Notes under the pieces: generated by a model
What the model was told of the DNA's origin: nothing
What the model saw: only the letters and a program-made list of their open reading frames with translations
Databases searched by the model: none
Origin: an uncultured Bacteroidales bacterium
GTDB taxonomy: Bacteria > Bacteroidota > Bacteroidia > Bacteroidales > UBA932
Assembly: GCA_946415475.1 (NCBI GenBank)
Contig: CAMKSQ010000007.1
Span: 1-64,000 of the forward strand
Direction of reading: 5' to 3'
Length of the DNA: 64,000 bases
Shown here: piece by piece, positions 41,883 through 52,400 of the stretch
Layout: each line of letters opens with the position of its first letter
How positions within the stretch are numbered: the first letter of the stretch is position 1
Program-made: the position numbers and the translations under genes

Positions 41883-43415
41883 ATGAAAAAGAACATTTTA
41901 TATGCACTGACAGCCGCCGGCATTCTTTTCACCGCCTGCGGAAAGGAATTCCTCACCGTGGAACACCCCACGGCCAGCCCGCTGGAGGAATACTTCACCA
42001 CCCCCGAGCATCTGCAAGAGGCCGTTATCGCTGCCTACGATCCGCTGGAGTGGTTCGACTGGGGCAACAACCAGTACAATCCGCTCAACATTATGAGCGA
42101 CATTATGGCCGACCAGATTTGGGTGGGTGGCTCCGATAAGAGCGACAACGCCTTCTGGCACCTGATGATGAACTTCGAGGCCCTTCCGACCAACTGCATG
42201 AGCGGTATCTGGGCCGATTGCTACACCGGTATCAAGCGCAGCAACGATGTCATCACCTATATGGGATGGACCAAAGAGCTGGATGCAGCAGAAGGCAAGG
42301 TCGTAGAGGCTCAGGCCCGTGTCCTGCGCGCCTTCTACTATAACATCCTCTGGAAATTCTGGGGCAACATTCCTTATTATGAGGTGAACCTCACCGGCGA
42401 CTTTACCGCCCAGCAAATCCAGGCTGACGAAGTGTACGGCAAAATCATGGCCGACCTGGAAGGCGCCATCGCCCTGAACGCCCTGCCCATGAAATGGACG
42501 GGTGAAAATACGGGCCGCGTTTCCAAGGCGATGGCCTATATGCTGTACGCCGAAATGGCTATGTACCAGAACGATGCCACGCGTCTGCCCAAGGCGCTGG
42601 ATTATATGAAGGAAATCATTGCTGCCGATTACGACCTCATCCCTGACTACGGCGTGCTCTTCAAGGAAGAGAGCGAGTGGGGCGTTGAGACCATCTTCGA
42701 CATCAATTACAAGGACGACAACGCTGCCCGCAGCTGGTCCTGGCCTTACACAGCCGGTGGTACTGTACTGCCTCGTCTGATCAGCCCCAACGGCTGGAGC
42801 GGAGATGGTGTTCACGACAACGGCTGGGGCTTTGCTCCCGTTCGTATGGAAACCTACGAAATGTATGATGCGGCCGATGCCCGTCGTGACGCTACCTGCT
42901 GGTATGCCGGTGCCGGTGTGGGTTACAACCCCCGCTATCAGGACACGGGTGTCTTCCTGGAGAAGTACATCGCTTACAAGGAGAACAACGCCGGTCAGCT
43001 GGCCGACGGTGACCTCAACTTCAACAACAACCTTCGCATCTATCGCTTTGCCGAAACCCTGCTGAACGCCGCCGAGCTGGTGGTCCGCGGTTATGGTAGC
43101 GGCGATGCCGCCACCTGGCTGAATAGGGTTCACGGCCGTTCCCTGAATGGTGCCACCGTGGATCTGAGCCTGGAGAACATCAAGAAGGAACGCCAACTGG
43201 AATTCGTGGGCGAAGGCAAGCGTTACTGGGACCTGGTTCGTTGGGAACTGACGAACGATGCCGACGGCATTAAGGCTTCCACCGTGCTTACTCCCGATGA
43301 ATATGGCTACCGTACCAATAGCTGGACGGCTTCCAAGAAGTACCTGCCCATCCCTCAGGGCGAGATCGACTCGGCCAAGGGCAAGACGTATGAACTCACC
43401 CAGAATAACTATTGA
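41883..43415 (+). CDS. susD: SusD/RagB-type glycan-binding lipoprotein
   Basis: A 510-residue lipoprotein (lipobox LFTAC). TPR-like helices and SusD motifs are visible: VEAQARVLRAFYYNILWKFW, NNLRIYRFAETLLNAAEL and the RQLEFVGEGKRYWDLVRW end motif typical of the family. It binds the polysaccharide on the cell surface and closes the SusC channel. It directly follows susC. Confidence 0.97.
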   Translation: MKKNILYALTAAGILFTACGKEFLTVEHPTASPLEEYFTTPEHLQEAVIAAYDPLEWFDWGNNQYNPLNIMSDIMADQIWVGGSDKSDNAFWHLMMNFEALPTNCMSGIWADCYTGIKRSNDVITYMGWTKELDAAEGKVVEAQARVLRAFYYNILWKFWGNIPYYEVNLTGDFTAQQIQADEVYGKIMADLEGAIALNALPMKWTGENTGRVSKAMAYMLYAEMAMYQNDATRLPKALDYMKEIIAADYDLIPDYGVLFKEESEWGVETIFDINYKDDNAARSWSWPYTAGGTVLPRLISPNGWSGDGVHDNGWGFAPVRMETYEMYDAADARRDATCWYAGAGVGYNPRYQDTGVFLEKYIAYKENNAGQLADGDLNFNNNLRIYRFAETLLNAAELVVRGYGSGDAATWLNRVHGRSLNGATVDLSLENIKKERQLEFVGEGKRYWDLVRWELTNDADGIKASTVLTPDEYGYRTNSWTASKKYLPIPQGEIDSAKGKTYELTQNNY

Positions 43416-43417
43416 TT

Positions 43418-46363
43418 ATGAAAAGATTTGTATATATACTCTCTGCAGTTCTGGCCTTTGCCGCTTGTGCCAAGGAAGAGATTCGTCACCCTTCCGAGGC
43501 CCAGGCCCCTGCCACCGCCTCTGTGTATGAGCCGGTCATCACTGTAGACCAGGAGACCAACCAGGTCACCTTCTCGATAGATGCCAAGGGTGTCATTCCC
43601 ATTTGGCTCTTCTACAACAGCAAGACGGAGGATTATACCGACCGTTATGCCCGGAATGGCCTGCAGCGCATTTTCACCAACGCTGGCGACTATAAAGTCC
43701 GGATGCAGATCATGAACGCTGCGGGTGTTACTCCCGACTATGTGGAAAAATCCTTCCATATCGACAATACGCTCGTCAACTTCGACAAGTACATTAAGTT
43801 CATTGCCGGAGGTGCGGAAGGCTACCGTGTCTGGCGCATCGACAACAGCGCCGAGGGTCATATGGCCTGCGGTGAAAGCATCAGCAATGCTGCCGGATGG
43901 TGGTCTGCCAAGGCCGATGAAAAGGCAGAGTTTGGCGTGTACGACAACCGTGTTGCCTTCAATACCGAAGGTGCGTACGGATTCGATCCCGGTGAATCCG
44001 GTACCGTGTACGTGAATGTCGGTGTGACGGATGCTCCCTATGGCGAGGCCGGTCATGACGCCGACTATCAGGTTGCCGTAGATCCTGTGGAGGCCACTTA
44101 TTCCTTCTCCGTGGAAGGTGACAACCTGCTCCTGAACCTGCCCGCCGGAACGCCGTTCCCGTACATCCCCAACAACGACTTCATCAAGGACACCAAGTTC
44201 TATGTACAGAGCATGAATGCCAGCGCCATGACCCTGGTATGGTACACGCCTACCGGCAACGGCGGCGGTCCCATCGCCTGGCAGTTCATCCTCACCAGCA
44301 AGGCTGGCGCCGTGAAGTTCACCGGCTTCAAGTACGACGCCGACAGCAACCTCTGGAAACCCGCCGACGAGGACCATACCCTCAACTTCTGGTATGCCCC
44401 CGGCTGGAGTCAGATTGCCGATCCCGAGACCGTAGAGAACGGCCCCGAGTACATCCTCACGCTGCCGGAAGCCACCACCGACCAGTGGCAGGCCCAGTTC
44501 TTCATCAACCCCACCAACCCCGTTATCCTGGAGGCTTCCAAGAACTATGACTTCTCCGTGGTTATCAACACCAACAATGATCTTCCGGGTCTCACCCTCA
44601 AGCTCACCGACGTGAATAGTGACAATAACTTCCTCTTCACCGAGCGCGAGAAATTCGAGGCTGGTGAAACGGTTTACTACCTCACCGACCTGCCTGGTAT
44701 CGACGCTCCCGACGGTGTCAAGATGGTCTTCGACTTTGGTGGCAACGCCGCCGATACGGAGGTTTCCATCTCCCGCATCGTCGTGAAGGACCATGCCATC
44801 GATGACGGCACGGTGCTGCCCGATGAGCCTGAGGAGCCCGTCGAGCCGGAAAGCGGTGCCCATTACGACATCACCGGTGCCACCAACCTCTGGCGCAGCA
44901 TGACCTACACCATGAGCTTCTACACCGCCCACGGTGGTAGTTGGGAAGGTCTTCCCGACACCGGCTTCGAGGCCGATGACAAGAACTATGTCTATCGTCT
45001 CACCATGCCCGAGGCAACGGACAGCCAGTGGCAGCGCCAGGTGGCCTTCCACACCGATATGAGCTCTTCGGCCGAGAACTTCTACGACTTCTGCTGCACG
45101 CTCACTTCCAGCGAGGATATCCCGGGGGTCACCATCAAGTTGGTCAAGGAAGGCGACGACAACACCTTCTATTTCGCCGATCGCCACGACCTCACGGCCA
45201 ACGAGCCCTTCGTGTACAAGATGCCCAATATGCAGGGTATCGACATGGAAAAGATAGCACTGTTCTTCGACTTTGGCGGCAACCCGGCCGACACCGAGGT
45301 GGAAATCAAGGATATCTGCTTCCAGCTGCACCAGGAGCCTCAGGGTGGTGGTGATGAAGTGGTCTTTGACTACAACGCCGCCAGCAACCTGTGGAAACCC
45401 GTAGATGCCGAGGGTGGTCATACCTATTCCCAGTACACCGCTACCGGTGACGGCTGGGAGGGGCTGCCCAATCCGGAGATTACCCAGAACGGTTCCGCTT
45501 ACAGCTTCACGTATGAATCGGCCACCAGCATGCAGTGGCAGGCCCAGTTCTTCGTGATTCCTACCGATGCCACCGCCTTCGCCGTATCGGCTGACAAGTC
45601 GTACGACTTCCAGTGCAAGGTGACCTTGAGTGAGGATGTACCCGGTGTGACCTTCAAGCTCACCGACACCACCGACGACGGCAACTTCTTCTTCACCGAG
45701 CGTTGCGACATTACGGCCTATGAGGAGTTCACCTTCGAGATGACCAACATGGCCGGTATCGACGCCGCTGTCGTGAAGATGGTTTTCGACTTCGGTGGCT
45801 GCCCGGCTGGCACGGAAGTGATTATCAAGGACATCATCCTGCAGGAGCACGTGGGTGGTTCCGCCCCTTCTGGTTCCGCCCCGTTTGACTACAATGCCGA
45901 TGAGAATATGTGGAAAGCGGCCGATGCCGCCCACACGTACTCCCAGTACACGGCTACCGGTGACGGCTGGTCCGGTCTTCCCAACCCGGAGATCACCCAG
46001 AACGGTTCCGCTTATAGCTTCACGTATGAATCGGCTACCAGCATGCAGTGGCAGGCTCAGTTCTTCATCATCCCTGACGCCGCCATTGCCCTGAGCGCCG
46101 AAAAGGCTTATGATTTCCAGTGCAAGGTGACTTTGAGCGAGGATGTGCCCGGCGTGACCTTCAAGCTCACCGACACGGGTGATGACGGAAACTTCCTGTT
46201 CACCGAGCGTTGCGACATTGCGGCCTACGAGGAGTTCACCTTCGAGATGACCAACCTGGCCGGTATCGACGCTGCTGCGGTGAAGATGGTCTTTGACTTT
46301 GGCGGCTGCCCGGCCGGTACCGAAGTGACCATTAAGGACATCATCCTTCGTGAACACAAGTAA
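43418..46363 (+). CDS. Modular surface lipoprotein with repeated beta-sandwich domains, SusE/F position
   Basis: Start at ATG 43418 (981 residues); an in-frame TTG at 43412 is less likely. Lipobox AFAAC. An N-terminal PKD-like or Ig-like domain (residues about 25-250) is followed by four related beta-sandwich modules of about 150 residues, each starting NLWKP/NLWRS and containing WQAQFF or WQRQVAF, LSEDVPGVTFKL and KMVFDFGG. Modules three and four are nearly identical at the DNA level. The position after susD suits a surface glycan-binding protein; multiple modules would give higher avidity. No catalytic residues are recognised. Confidence 0.85.
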   Translation: MKRFVYILSAVLAFAACAKEEIRHPSEAQAPATASVYEPVITVDQETNQVTFSIDAKGVIPIWLFYNSKTEDYTDRYARNGLQRIFTNAGDYKVRMQIMNAAGVTPDYVEKSFHIDNTLVNFDKYIKFIAGGAEGYRVWRIDNSAEGHMACGESISNAAGWWSAKADEKAEFGVYDNRVAFNTEGAYGFDPGESGTVYVNVGVTDAPYGEAGHDADYQVAVDPVEATYSFSVEGDNLLLNLPAGTPFPYIPNNDFIKDTKFYVQSMNASAMTLVWYTPTGNGGGPIAWQFILTSKAGAVKFTGFKYDADSNLWKPADEDHTLNFWYAPGWSQIADPETVENGPEYILTLPEATTDQWQAQFFINPTNPVILEASKNYDFSVVINTNNDLPGLTLKLTDVNSDNNFLFTEREKFEAGETVYYLTDLPGIDAPDGVKMVFDFGGNAADTEVSISRIVVKDHAIDDGTVLPDEPEEPVEPESGAHYDITGATNLWRSMTYTMSFYTAHGGSWEGLPDTGFEADDKNYVYRLTMPEATDSQWQRQVAFHTDMSSSAENFYDFCCTLTSSEDIPGVTIKLVKEGDDNTFYFADRHDLTANEPFVYKMPNMQGIDMEKIALFFDFGGNPADTEVEIKDICFQLHQEPQGGGDEVVFDYNAASNLWKPVDAEGGHTYSQYTATGDGWEGLPNPEITQNGSAYSFTYESATSMQWQAQFFVIPTDATAFAVSADKSYDFQCKVTLSEDVPGVTFKLTDTTDDGNFFFTERCDITAYEEFTFEMTNMAGIDAAVVKMVFDFGGCPAGTEVIIKDIILQEHVGGSAPSGSAPFDYNADENMWKAADAAHTYSQYTATGDGWSGLPNPEITQNGSAYSFTYESATSMQWQAQFFIIPDAAIALSAEKAYDFQCKVTLSEDVPGVTFKLTDTGDDGNFLFTERCDIAAYEEFTFEMTNLAGIDAAAVKMVFDFGGCPAGTEVTIKDIILREHK

Positions 46364-46366
46364 ACC

Positions 46367-47467
46367 ATGAAACGTATTCTTTACATTACGCTCATTCTGG
46401 CCGCCGCAGCCTGTTCCTGCGGCGGCTCGAAAGAGCCGGCTACCCCCACGGGCCAGGAAACCGTATCGGTGAATCCCGCGGAGCTTTCCTGCGCGGCTTC
46501 AGCTTCTGTTCTCACGCTGAATGTCACGGCCTCGGCCGCCTTCCAGGCCTACGCCGAAGACGGGGTTGAATGGGTCAGCGTAAAGCCGTCCTACAGCGCC
46601 GAGAAGAGCGCAGCCGTAACGGTGTCGGTGGACGATAACATCGCCTATCAGCCCCGCGAGACCTTTATCACCATCAAGTGCGGTACCACCCGTCATAAGG
46701 TCAAACTCACCCAGGCCGCTATGGAACAGGGAGAGATTGACATCGATATTCCGGACGGATACCACCTGGTATGGCAGGACGAATTCTCCAAGAACGGTGC
46801 TCCTTCTGCCAGCGAATGGTGGTATGAAACTGGCGCCGGCGGCTGGGGAAACAATGAACTCCAGAACTACGTGGCACAGGCTAAGGACGGTACGGACCTT
46901 GCGTACATCTCCGACGGCAGCCTGAAGATTGTGGCTCAGAAGATTGGCGGTACGGTCTATTCCATCCGCATGAACACCAAGAAGTACTGGACCTATGGCT
47001 GGTTCGAGGCCCGTCTTAAAGTATCCGACGCGCCCGGCAGCTGGCCCGCCTTCTGGATGATGCCGCAGAACTTCAACACCTGGCCCGGAGACGGCGAGAT
47101 CGACATCATGGAGTATGCCATTTCCACCCAGGGGAAGAACAAGTCTTCTTCCAGCATCCATTGCAATGCCTTCAATCACATAAAGGGAACGCAGAAAACC
47201 CACGTGCAGGCTGTGTCCAATGCGGCCACGGAGTACCACGTGTATGCCTGCGAGTGGATGGCCGACAAGATGGTGTTCTACGTCGATGGTAAACCGCACC
47301 TGACGGTTAACAACGACGGACAAGGCTACGATCACTGGCCGTTCTACACGCCCTTCTACCTCAAGCTGAATCTGGCCTGGGGCGGAAATATGGGTGGAAC
47401 GGTGGATGAAGCCAAGCTTCCCGCCGTGTATGAAATCGACTATGTACGCGTATTCCAGAAAGACTAA
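46367..47467 (+). CDS. GH16 beta-glucanase with BACON domain
   Basis: A 366-residue lipoprotein (AAAACSCGG). Residues about 25-118 form a BACON domain. Residues about 125-366 are GH16: WYETGAGGWGNNELQNYV, then the ExDxxE catalytic motif GEIDIMEY (nucleophile about Glu244, acid/base about Glu249). The insertion pattern and WPAFWMM segment suit endo-beta-1,3(4)-glucanases (laminarinase type). It would cut the polysaccharide at the surface, supplying SusC/SusD and the GH3 exo-enzyme. It starts 4 nt after the modular protein. Confidence 0.94.
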   Translation: MKRILYITLILAAAACSCGGSKEPATPTGQETVSVNPAELSCAASASVLTLNVTASAAFQAYAEDGVEWVSVKPSYSAEKSAAVTVSVDDNIAYQPRETFITIKCGTTRHKVKLTQAAMEQGEIDIDIPDGYHLVWQDEFSKNGAPSASEWWYETGAGGWGNNELQNYVAQAKDGTDLAYISDGSLKIVAQKIGGTVYSIRMNTKKYWTYGWFEARLKVSDAPGSWPAFWMMPQNFNTWPGDGEIDIMEYAISTQGKNKSSSSIHCNAFNHIKGTQKTHVQAVSNAATEYHVYACEWMADKMVFYVDGKPHLTVNNDGQGYDHWPFYTPFYLKLNLAWGGNMGGTVDEAKLPAVYEIDYVRVFQKD

Positions 47468-47470
47468 ACG

Positions 47471-49033
47471 ATGAAACGGATTCTCGGCTTACTGCTTGCG
47501 TTGGCGGTAGTATCCTGTTCGCAAAAGGAAATCATTCCTTCCGAACCGGAAAAACCGCTTCCTACCCTGAAGTCGATATCCGTAGAACAAGGCAGCCTGG
47601 TCCTTTCCGTAAATGGCAGCGCAGCCGTTGCCTTTACGGTAAAGGACCCGGGCTTTGTTTTTACCCAGGTCATCCTTACCCTACCCGACGGCTCCCAGCC
47701 TTCGGCTTTTTCCGTTACCCGGGTGGATGCTACGGACGTCCAGGGCCGATATAATGCCACTATCAGCGATCGGGGCGTTTCTTCGGAATACAATGAAATC
47801 GTCCATTTGACCATCGTCCAGGAAAATTCCGATACGGGCGTACAATCCTACGTTTCGTCCAATTCCTTCATCGTCCGTTCCGAAGCCAAAAGCGAGCCTT
47901 GGCAAAAAACCGGCCTTCCGGTAGTGTATGTGGACACGAAGGGCGGTGTGAACATCACCTCCAAGACCACCTATGTGCAGGCCAATGCCCATATCGACGG
48001 AACAAAGGAGTATCCGTCCCTTCCGCAAGCCTCCTGCCGCATCCGCGGCCGTGGCAACACCACCTGGACCTGGCCCAAGAAACCCTATCTTATCGCTTTT
48101 GACGAGCAGCAGAGCGTCCTGGGGATGCCCCGTCACAAAAGGTGGGTCCTGCTGGCCAATTTCATGGACCGTACGCTCATGCGCAACCTGGTTTCCATGA
48201 AGGTAGCTACGTTCACGTCCCTGGCATGGACCCCGCGCTGCGTGCCCGTAGAACTGGTGCTCAACGGCAAGCACAAGGGCAGTTATCTGCTCATAGAACA
48301 GGTCCGTGTCGATAAAGACCGCGTGAATATTTCCAAGGAAGAGGGGTATTTGCTGGAACTGGATTTCCACTACGATAACGAGTTCCAATGGAAAGAGCGC
48401 AACATTCCTTTCGCGGTGAAGTATCCGGATCCCGAGGACCTTACCCCGACGCAGAAGACCTATATCAAGAATTATATCAAGGAAGTCTCCAACGCTATAT
48501 ACGGGAACGATTTTAAAGATTCCGGGAAGGGATATGCCCGCTACCTGGACATCGACTCGTTTATTGACGAATGGATTGTCTATGAAGTGATGTGCAACCA
48601 CGAACTGGGGAACCCTGGCAGCGTCTTTTTCCACAAAGACCGTGGAGGAAAGCTCACGGCCGGCCCCTGCTGGGACTTTGACTGGGGCATCCTGTCCTTC
48701 TACACATCGGCAGGCGAAACAAAACTGGTGAATGGAAAGGCTATCTGGTACGAGCGCCTGTTCCAGGATCCGGCCTTCAAGGAGCGGGTAAAAGCCCGTT
48801 TTTACGAGCTTCTACCACAGTTGGAGACCATTCCTGCCTATATGGACGAATGCGAAGCGCTGCTCACGGAAAGCGCCAAACTGAACTTCGCGATGTGGAA
48901 TCCTGCCGATGACCGCTCCCAGAATGGTGGCAACATTATCAATGGCGACGAGAACTTAACGTTCCATGAGGCCGTACAGCGCCTCAAATACAATTACGAG
49001 AAGCACCTGCAGGTAATCCAGGATAAACTTTAG
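47471..49033 (+). CDS. CotH-kinase-family lipoprotein
   Basis: A 520-residue lipoprotein (lipobox AVVSC). An N-terminal Ig-like domain (about 25-130) is followed by a CotH-like fold: SCRIRGRGNTTWTWPKKPY, then KRWVLLANFMDRTLMRN, then VELVLNGKHKGSYLLIEQVR and FIDEWIVYEVMCNHE, with the metal-binding DFDWG motif (PCWDFDWGILSF). CotH proteins in spores phosphorylate proteins, but in Bacteroidota they occur in glycan loci and their substrate is unknown. It is the last gene of the operon and overlaps the convergent tsaE by 4 nt. Confidence 0.88.
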   Translation: MKRILGLLLALAVVSCSQKEIIPSEPEKPLPTLKSISVEQGSLVLSVNGSAAVAFTVKDPGFVFTQVILTLPDGSQPSAFSVTRVDATDVQGRYNATISDRGVSSEYNEIVHLTIVQENSDTGVQSYVSSNSFIVRSEAKSEPWQKTGLPVVYVDTKGGVNITSKTTYVQANAHIDGTKEYPSLPQASCRIRGRGNTTWTWPKKPYLIAFDEQQSVLGMPRHKRWVLLANFMDRTLMRNLVSMKVATFTSLAWTPRCVPVELVLNGKHKGSYLLIEQVRVDKDRVNISKEEGYLLELDFHYDNEFQWKERNIPFAVKYPDPEDLTPTQKTYIKNYIKEVSNAIYGNDFKDSGKGYARYLDIDSFIDEWIVYEVMCNHELGNPGSVFFHKDRGGKLTAGPCWDFDWGILSFYTSAGETKLVNGKAIWYERLFQDPAFKERVKARFYELLPQLETIPAYMDECEALLTESAKLNFAMWNPADDRSQNGGNIINGDENLTFHEAVQRLKYNYEKHLQVIQDKL

Positions 49034-49455
49034 TCTTCCCAGGCCAGGAGGCGCGAGCCGTCCGGCCGAACGGAAATCTGAACGCGTAAGGTCTCCTCTG
49101 GCAGGAGGCCTTCAATGTTTTCCGGCCATTCCATCAGGCACAGCTCCCCGGAATCCAGGTAATCGTACAGGCCGATATCCAAAGCTTCCGCCGGGTTGTC
49201 GATCCGGTAAAAATCGAAGTGGAAAACGGGCCGTCCGCCCTTGCCCCGGTACTCGTTCACAATGGCGAAGGTGGGGGAAGAGATGGCGTCTTCCTCCACC
49301 CCCAGCACTTTGCACAGCGCGGTGGTAAAAGTGGTTTTCCCGGCACCCATCGGCGCATAAAACGCCACCAGCGTGTGGCTCCCCAGCAGCTGAAGGAACT
49401 CCTTCGCCGCCCGCTCCAGGTCCTCCAGGCCCGCTATCTGAATCTGATGTTTCAT
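49030..49455 (-). CDS. tsaE: tRNA threonylcarbamoyladenosine biosynthesis ATPase TsaE
   Basis: A 141-residue P-loop protein. Walker A GAGKTTFTTALC, the VNEYRGKGGRPVFHFDFYRI block and the DSGELCLMEWPENI motif are specific to TsaE. It supports synthesis of t6A37 in tRNAs reading ANN codons, with TsaB and TsaD. A -7 box TATATTTG at 49467-49460 lies only 4 nt before the ATG, so it may be transcribed separately from the upstream fimbrial operon. Confidence 0.95.
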   Translation of the reverse strand: MKHQIQIAGLEDLERAAKEFLQLLGSHTLVAFYAPMGAGKTTFTTALCKVLGVEEDAISSPTFAIVNEYRGKGGRPVFHFDFYRIDNPAEALDIGLYDYLDSGELCLMEWPENIEGLLPEETLRVQISVRPDGSRLLAWED

Positions 49456-49459
49456 ACTG

Positions 49460-49467
49460 CAAATATA
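49460..49467 (-). promoter_or_regulatory. -7 box (TATATTTG) of tsaE
   Basis: A perfect TAnnTTTG on the minus strand, 4 nt upstream of the tsaE ATG. It abuts the stop codon of the preceding DUF4906-type gene. Its -33 element is weak. Confidence 0.45.
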
Positions 49468-52400
49468 CTACAAATTCGGCAGAACCTGGTGGTCCGGGAG
49501 ACGGCGATTGGCGGGTTTGGTCATGTGGGCTGGTTTAGTGGCCGGTGCCGTGACGGCAGGGTAATAGCTGGAATCATAGCCCGCATAGTAGACAATTTCG
49601 TCTATTGACGCGCACTCAATCCAGTAATGCAAGGCAGTATTGTTGGCCGATCCTCCTTCAAAACGGGTATTGCTACTATTGTAGTTAACATATTTTTCTT
49701 GAATCGTATTGCTCGTAAACATCTTCATGTGATAAATGGAGTCATCATCATTATCTCCAGTGAGGTACCAATATCTGCTGGTGAGTTCGCTGCCGCTGGA
49801 ATAAAAACGTAAGCAATCATTATTATTTGTCTCAAATATCCATGTGTGTCCGGCAGGAAGCAGATAGTTTTCTACATTGTTTATTCTCCGCATGAGAGAG
49901 AACAAGGTATAGCCACCAACCTCGTGTGAAGTCAGGACAAAGCTGTTCGTCGTGGACGCAAAATAACTTCCTCCATTGCAGCTAATAGGAGAGAAAGATG
50001 CACCGCTTATGTAGTAATAAGTTCCTGAGATACCGCTGGAGGAGGTCTGTGACCCCATCAGATATTGATCAGTACTCTCAGAAATGGCATACACGCCGCC
50101 ATCGACGTAAGAAGCGTCAAGCACTTTCCACCAACTGGAAGAAACGGTTAAGGTCTGAACGAAATCGGTCGCCAGGAAGATATCGCCCTCCCCACCGAAT
50201 ACTCCGTCATTGTTATCATCTGTGCCAGAAATATGCATGGTGAGCGTGGCAACACCAGTGCTGCGGGGTACGATGGTCCATGTACCGTTTGTCAGATGGA
50301 CCGTAGCCACATCGGCACCTGATGTAGTGAAAGAGATATTCGCATTGCCAAATGGTGTGCTCGTAGGATTGTAGAGCTCATCATACACGATATTGCCGGA
50401 GAGTGGAATGAGCACACCAACATTTCCGGAGGTGGCACCAGTCCAGAAACCATCCTGCGTTATCACGCCTTGGATTACATGGACAGACATTTCGCCAACG
50501 GCACGCTCGTAGTTCTCGTCCTCTTGGGCAATCGCATAGACTATCACAGGGGTGTCGCCGTTAACGGCCTTGCCTCTGAGCGTGTAATGGCCACCGTCCT
50601 GGACGATTTCCACATAGTCATTGCTTCTGACCACACTGTCGGGCGACAGGCTGTAAACGAGGTTGCCGGTAACGGGCGTGTTACAGTCGGCCTCCATGTC
50701 TTCATCGACCCTCAGACTGCCGTTATAGATGGAGGAAACGGTCTGGTTTCTAAGAACAGTGATGTTGTCCTCCCGGAACGTGACAGTCCGGCTACCCTTG
50801 AGCGTCCTGATATAGAACTGATCCTGAGAGCCGCCGTAAGTAATCACACCGTCTTGCGCATTGCCGGCCACCACCGTGACAGGAATCGGGTCTGCGGTAA
50901 CGGCACTGACCGAAATATTAGCAGTAACCACACCGGTACCCGGCGTATAAGTGAGACTGATCTGGCTCGCCGTCTTGGAAAGCGAGAGCGTGTTGGGCGT
51001 AGGATCGCCCGTACTGCTGCTTACAACACCTACAGTAAGGTTACGTGGAGAACCCACGTGCACCTCATAGACCGGCTTATCATTATAAGTATCATCCCCG
51101 GCCGGGAGCACGATGCGGGTGGGTTCCACCACTCTCATCTCATAGGCGTAACGGCGCGTAGAGATACCTGCATCGTCTTTGTAGGAGAAGTAGGTGGCAT
51201 TCCGCTCGCCCTGCCTCATCCAGATGGTGGTGGTTCCCAGGGAGCTCACTGTACTCGCATCCCGCGGATTGTACTGGGGTTCCAGGAAAATCGGGAAGGA
51301 TTTCATGGAACGGGAATCAGCCGTGGCCCGGGTATATTCGGCCCAGGTAAGGGTGCGGGTGTAGTGGTAAGACTTATAGGTGAGGTCGGCGTTGTCACTG
51401 GCATCGACGCCGACAATCGTATAAGTATTCCCCGCCACGGGCATTTCGATCTGATAATCCCCCTCTCCCAGAGTGGCTTTATAGGTGTCGATGGCCGTAA
51501 CGTTGGGCTGGACAATCTGCCGGGTAACATCCGTTCCACCGGTGGGGCCTTCTCCGTTGGAGTAGGATTCCACCTTGAACACCAACGGGAACAGGTTGGA
51601 AGGCATTCCGTCCGGAATGCGGAAATTCACCGGAATGACATCTCCACCAGCGGGTTCATCACGCTCCATGGCCACGATGGCCGGATTCTCCGTATAACCT
51701 TCGATTTCAAACGGGAAGTGCGGCCGGATGGAAATCACGCAATGGCGGGTAAGACCGGCCCTGTTCTTGATGGAAAGGGTTTGCTGGAGCGTCCCTGTTC
51801 CATTTACGTCGATGGTAATCGGCAATCGCAAGTGCCACCAGTTGCCGCTCTTGAGATGGAGGTCGGCTATCGAAGGGTCCGTTGAGGCAATACTCTCGGA
51901 GACCACCCCATCGGCCGATAAATTGAGCGTTCCGTCGCTGTTTACCACAGAAGGGTTCAGGATGCTCTGGCCCGCGGCGGTAATCAGTACATCCGTTCCG
52001 GGAATATTGGCCTCCGTATCCTTGGGAAATTCATTGTGATAGTAAAGGTCGATGAAAGAATGGGATATTCCCGCGGTCCTGGCCAATTCAATGGCCGTAT
52101 GGCTTATATACATGGCCGATGCTACCTCACTCACACCGGAAATGTCAATGCCGGCAACAGAACCGTCAAAGTTGTTACGGGCCGGCTGCGAGGCGGCATA
52201 CTCGGCGGTGGGGTGCCCTTCCCCAATCACGCCCTGGATGGTAAGGACATAGGCGTAATTGCGCAGGATGTCGTAGTAGTCCAGGCTGTGGGGGCCCCAT
52301 TCGCTGGGCGCTTCGGGGTGGGGGTCGTAGACAAAGTCGGCCTTGTACCAGGTAGAGGGGGCGCTGGCAAAATTCCCCTGGGCATTATACTTCCCCCTGA

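Noticed and set aside
43409..46357. A 982-codon open frame on the minus strand opposite the modular lipoprotein gene
   Set aside because: It lies wholly antisense to a well-supported gene, has no recognisable domain or promoter, and is explained by the codon choice of the sense gene, which rarely yields antisense stops.
50470..51885. A 471-codon plus-strand frame opposite the DUF4906-type gene, and a similar one at 52036-53310
   Set aside because: Both are shadows of the minus-strand gene; their translations show no domain and they have no promoter.
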